Below, in pieces: positions 14,575-14,599 of a stretch of DNA of 14,599 bases. Each line of letters opens with the position of its first letter. The stretch's first letter is position 1. This DNA comes from Candidatus Aerophobota bacterium (GTDB lineage Bacteria > Aerophobota > Aerophobia > Aerophobales > B3-G15): positions 1 to 14,599 of the forward strand of contig JACUUP010000027.1 in NCBI GenBank assembly GCA_014859225.1, given 5' to 3'. Under the pieces are notes generated by a model, which saw only the letters and a program-made list of their open reading frames with translations, did no database searches and was not told the origin of the DNA. Made by a program: the position numbers and the translations under genes.

Positions 14575-14599
14575 TGTACACCTTTTTTCCTTTTCCTGA

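Noticed and set aside
14563-14599. The C-terminus of an upstream gene such as dprA overlapping topA at the right edge.
   Set aside because: All three minus-strand frames are open in the last 25 bases, and the stretch is too short to recognise any protein.

Overview
The window is one co-directional block of bacterial housekeeping genes. All thirteen well-supported genes, plus one possible small gene, lie on the minus strand, so transcription runs from the high-coordinate end to the low-coordinate end. Base composition is AT-leaning. The mix fits an uncultivated, probably anaerobic, diderm-type bacterium from a candidate phylum: a topA-xerC-hslV-hslU order also seen in Firmicutes, a GspG/PilE-type pseudopilin, an alternative GlmU beside GlmS, RnfA of the Rnf/Rsx electron-transport complex, and MEP-pathway IspG. 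The phylum cannot be fixed from this sequence alone.

Layout in transcription order (right to left). (1) topA (DNA topoisomerase I), overlapping xerC (tyrosine recombinase), then hslV and hslU (HslUV protease): chromosome topology, dimer resolution and protein quality control. (2) A single pseudopilin gene, then glmS and, with no gap, an alternative glmU-type bifunctional enzyme: together these give glucosamine-6-phosphate and UDP-GlcNAc for envelope precursors. (3) A likely internal promoter, then rpsI (without its usual partner rplM) and accD (acetyl-CoA carboxylase beta). (4) A short palindromic repeat element of about 70 bp, then ispG, pyrG, rnfA and an HU-type DNA-binding protein gene: isoprenoid, CTP, electron transport and nucleoid functions, ending in a strong hairpin.

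The first ~900 bases have no large gene. On the minus strand they hold a 33-codon lysine-rich ORF with a very good Shine-Dalgarno and a trailing weak hairpin with a T run, a perfect DnaA-box-like 9-mer, several inverted repeats, and at the left edge a near-consensus sigma-70 promoter pointing out of the window. Its start region carries a 15-bp sequence with a TGTATACA palindrome, repeated exactly 113 bp upstream. This looks like a two-operator repressor-controlled promoter for an unseen gene to the left.

The most notable points are the twin-operator promoter, the hidden lysine-rich microORF, the palindromic element that sits where the ispG ribosome-binding site should be, the orphan rnfA, the rpsI-without-rplM arrangement, and substitutions in IspG motifs. 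I found no CRISPR array, tRNA, rRNA, transposase gene or clear new multi-gene system.
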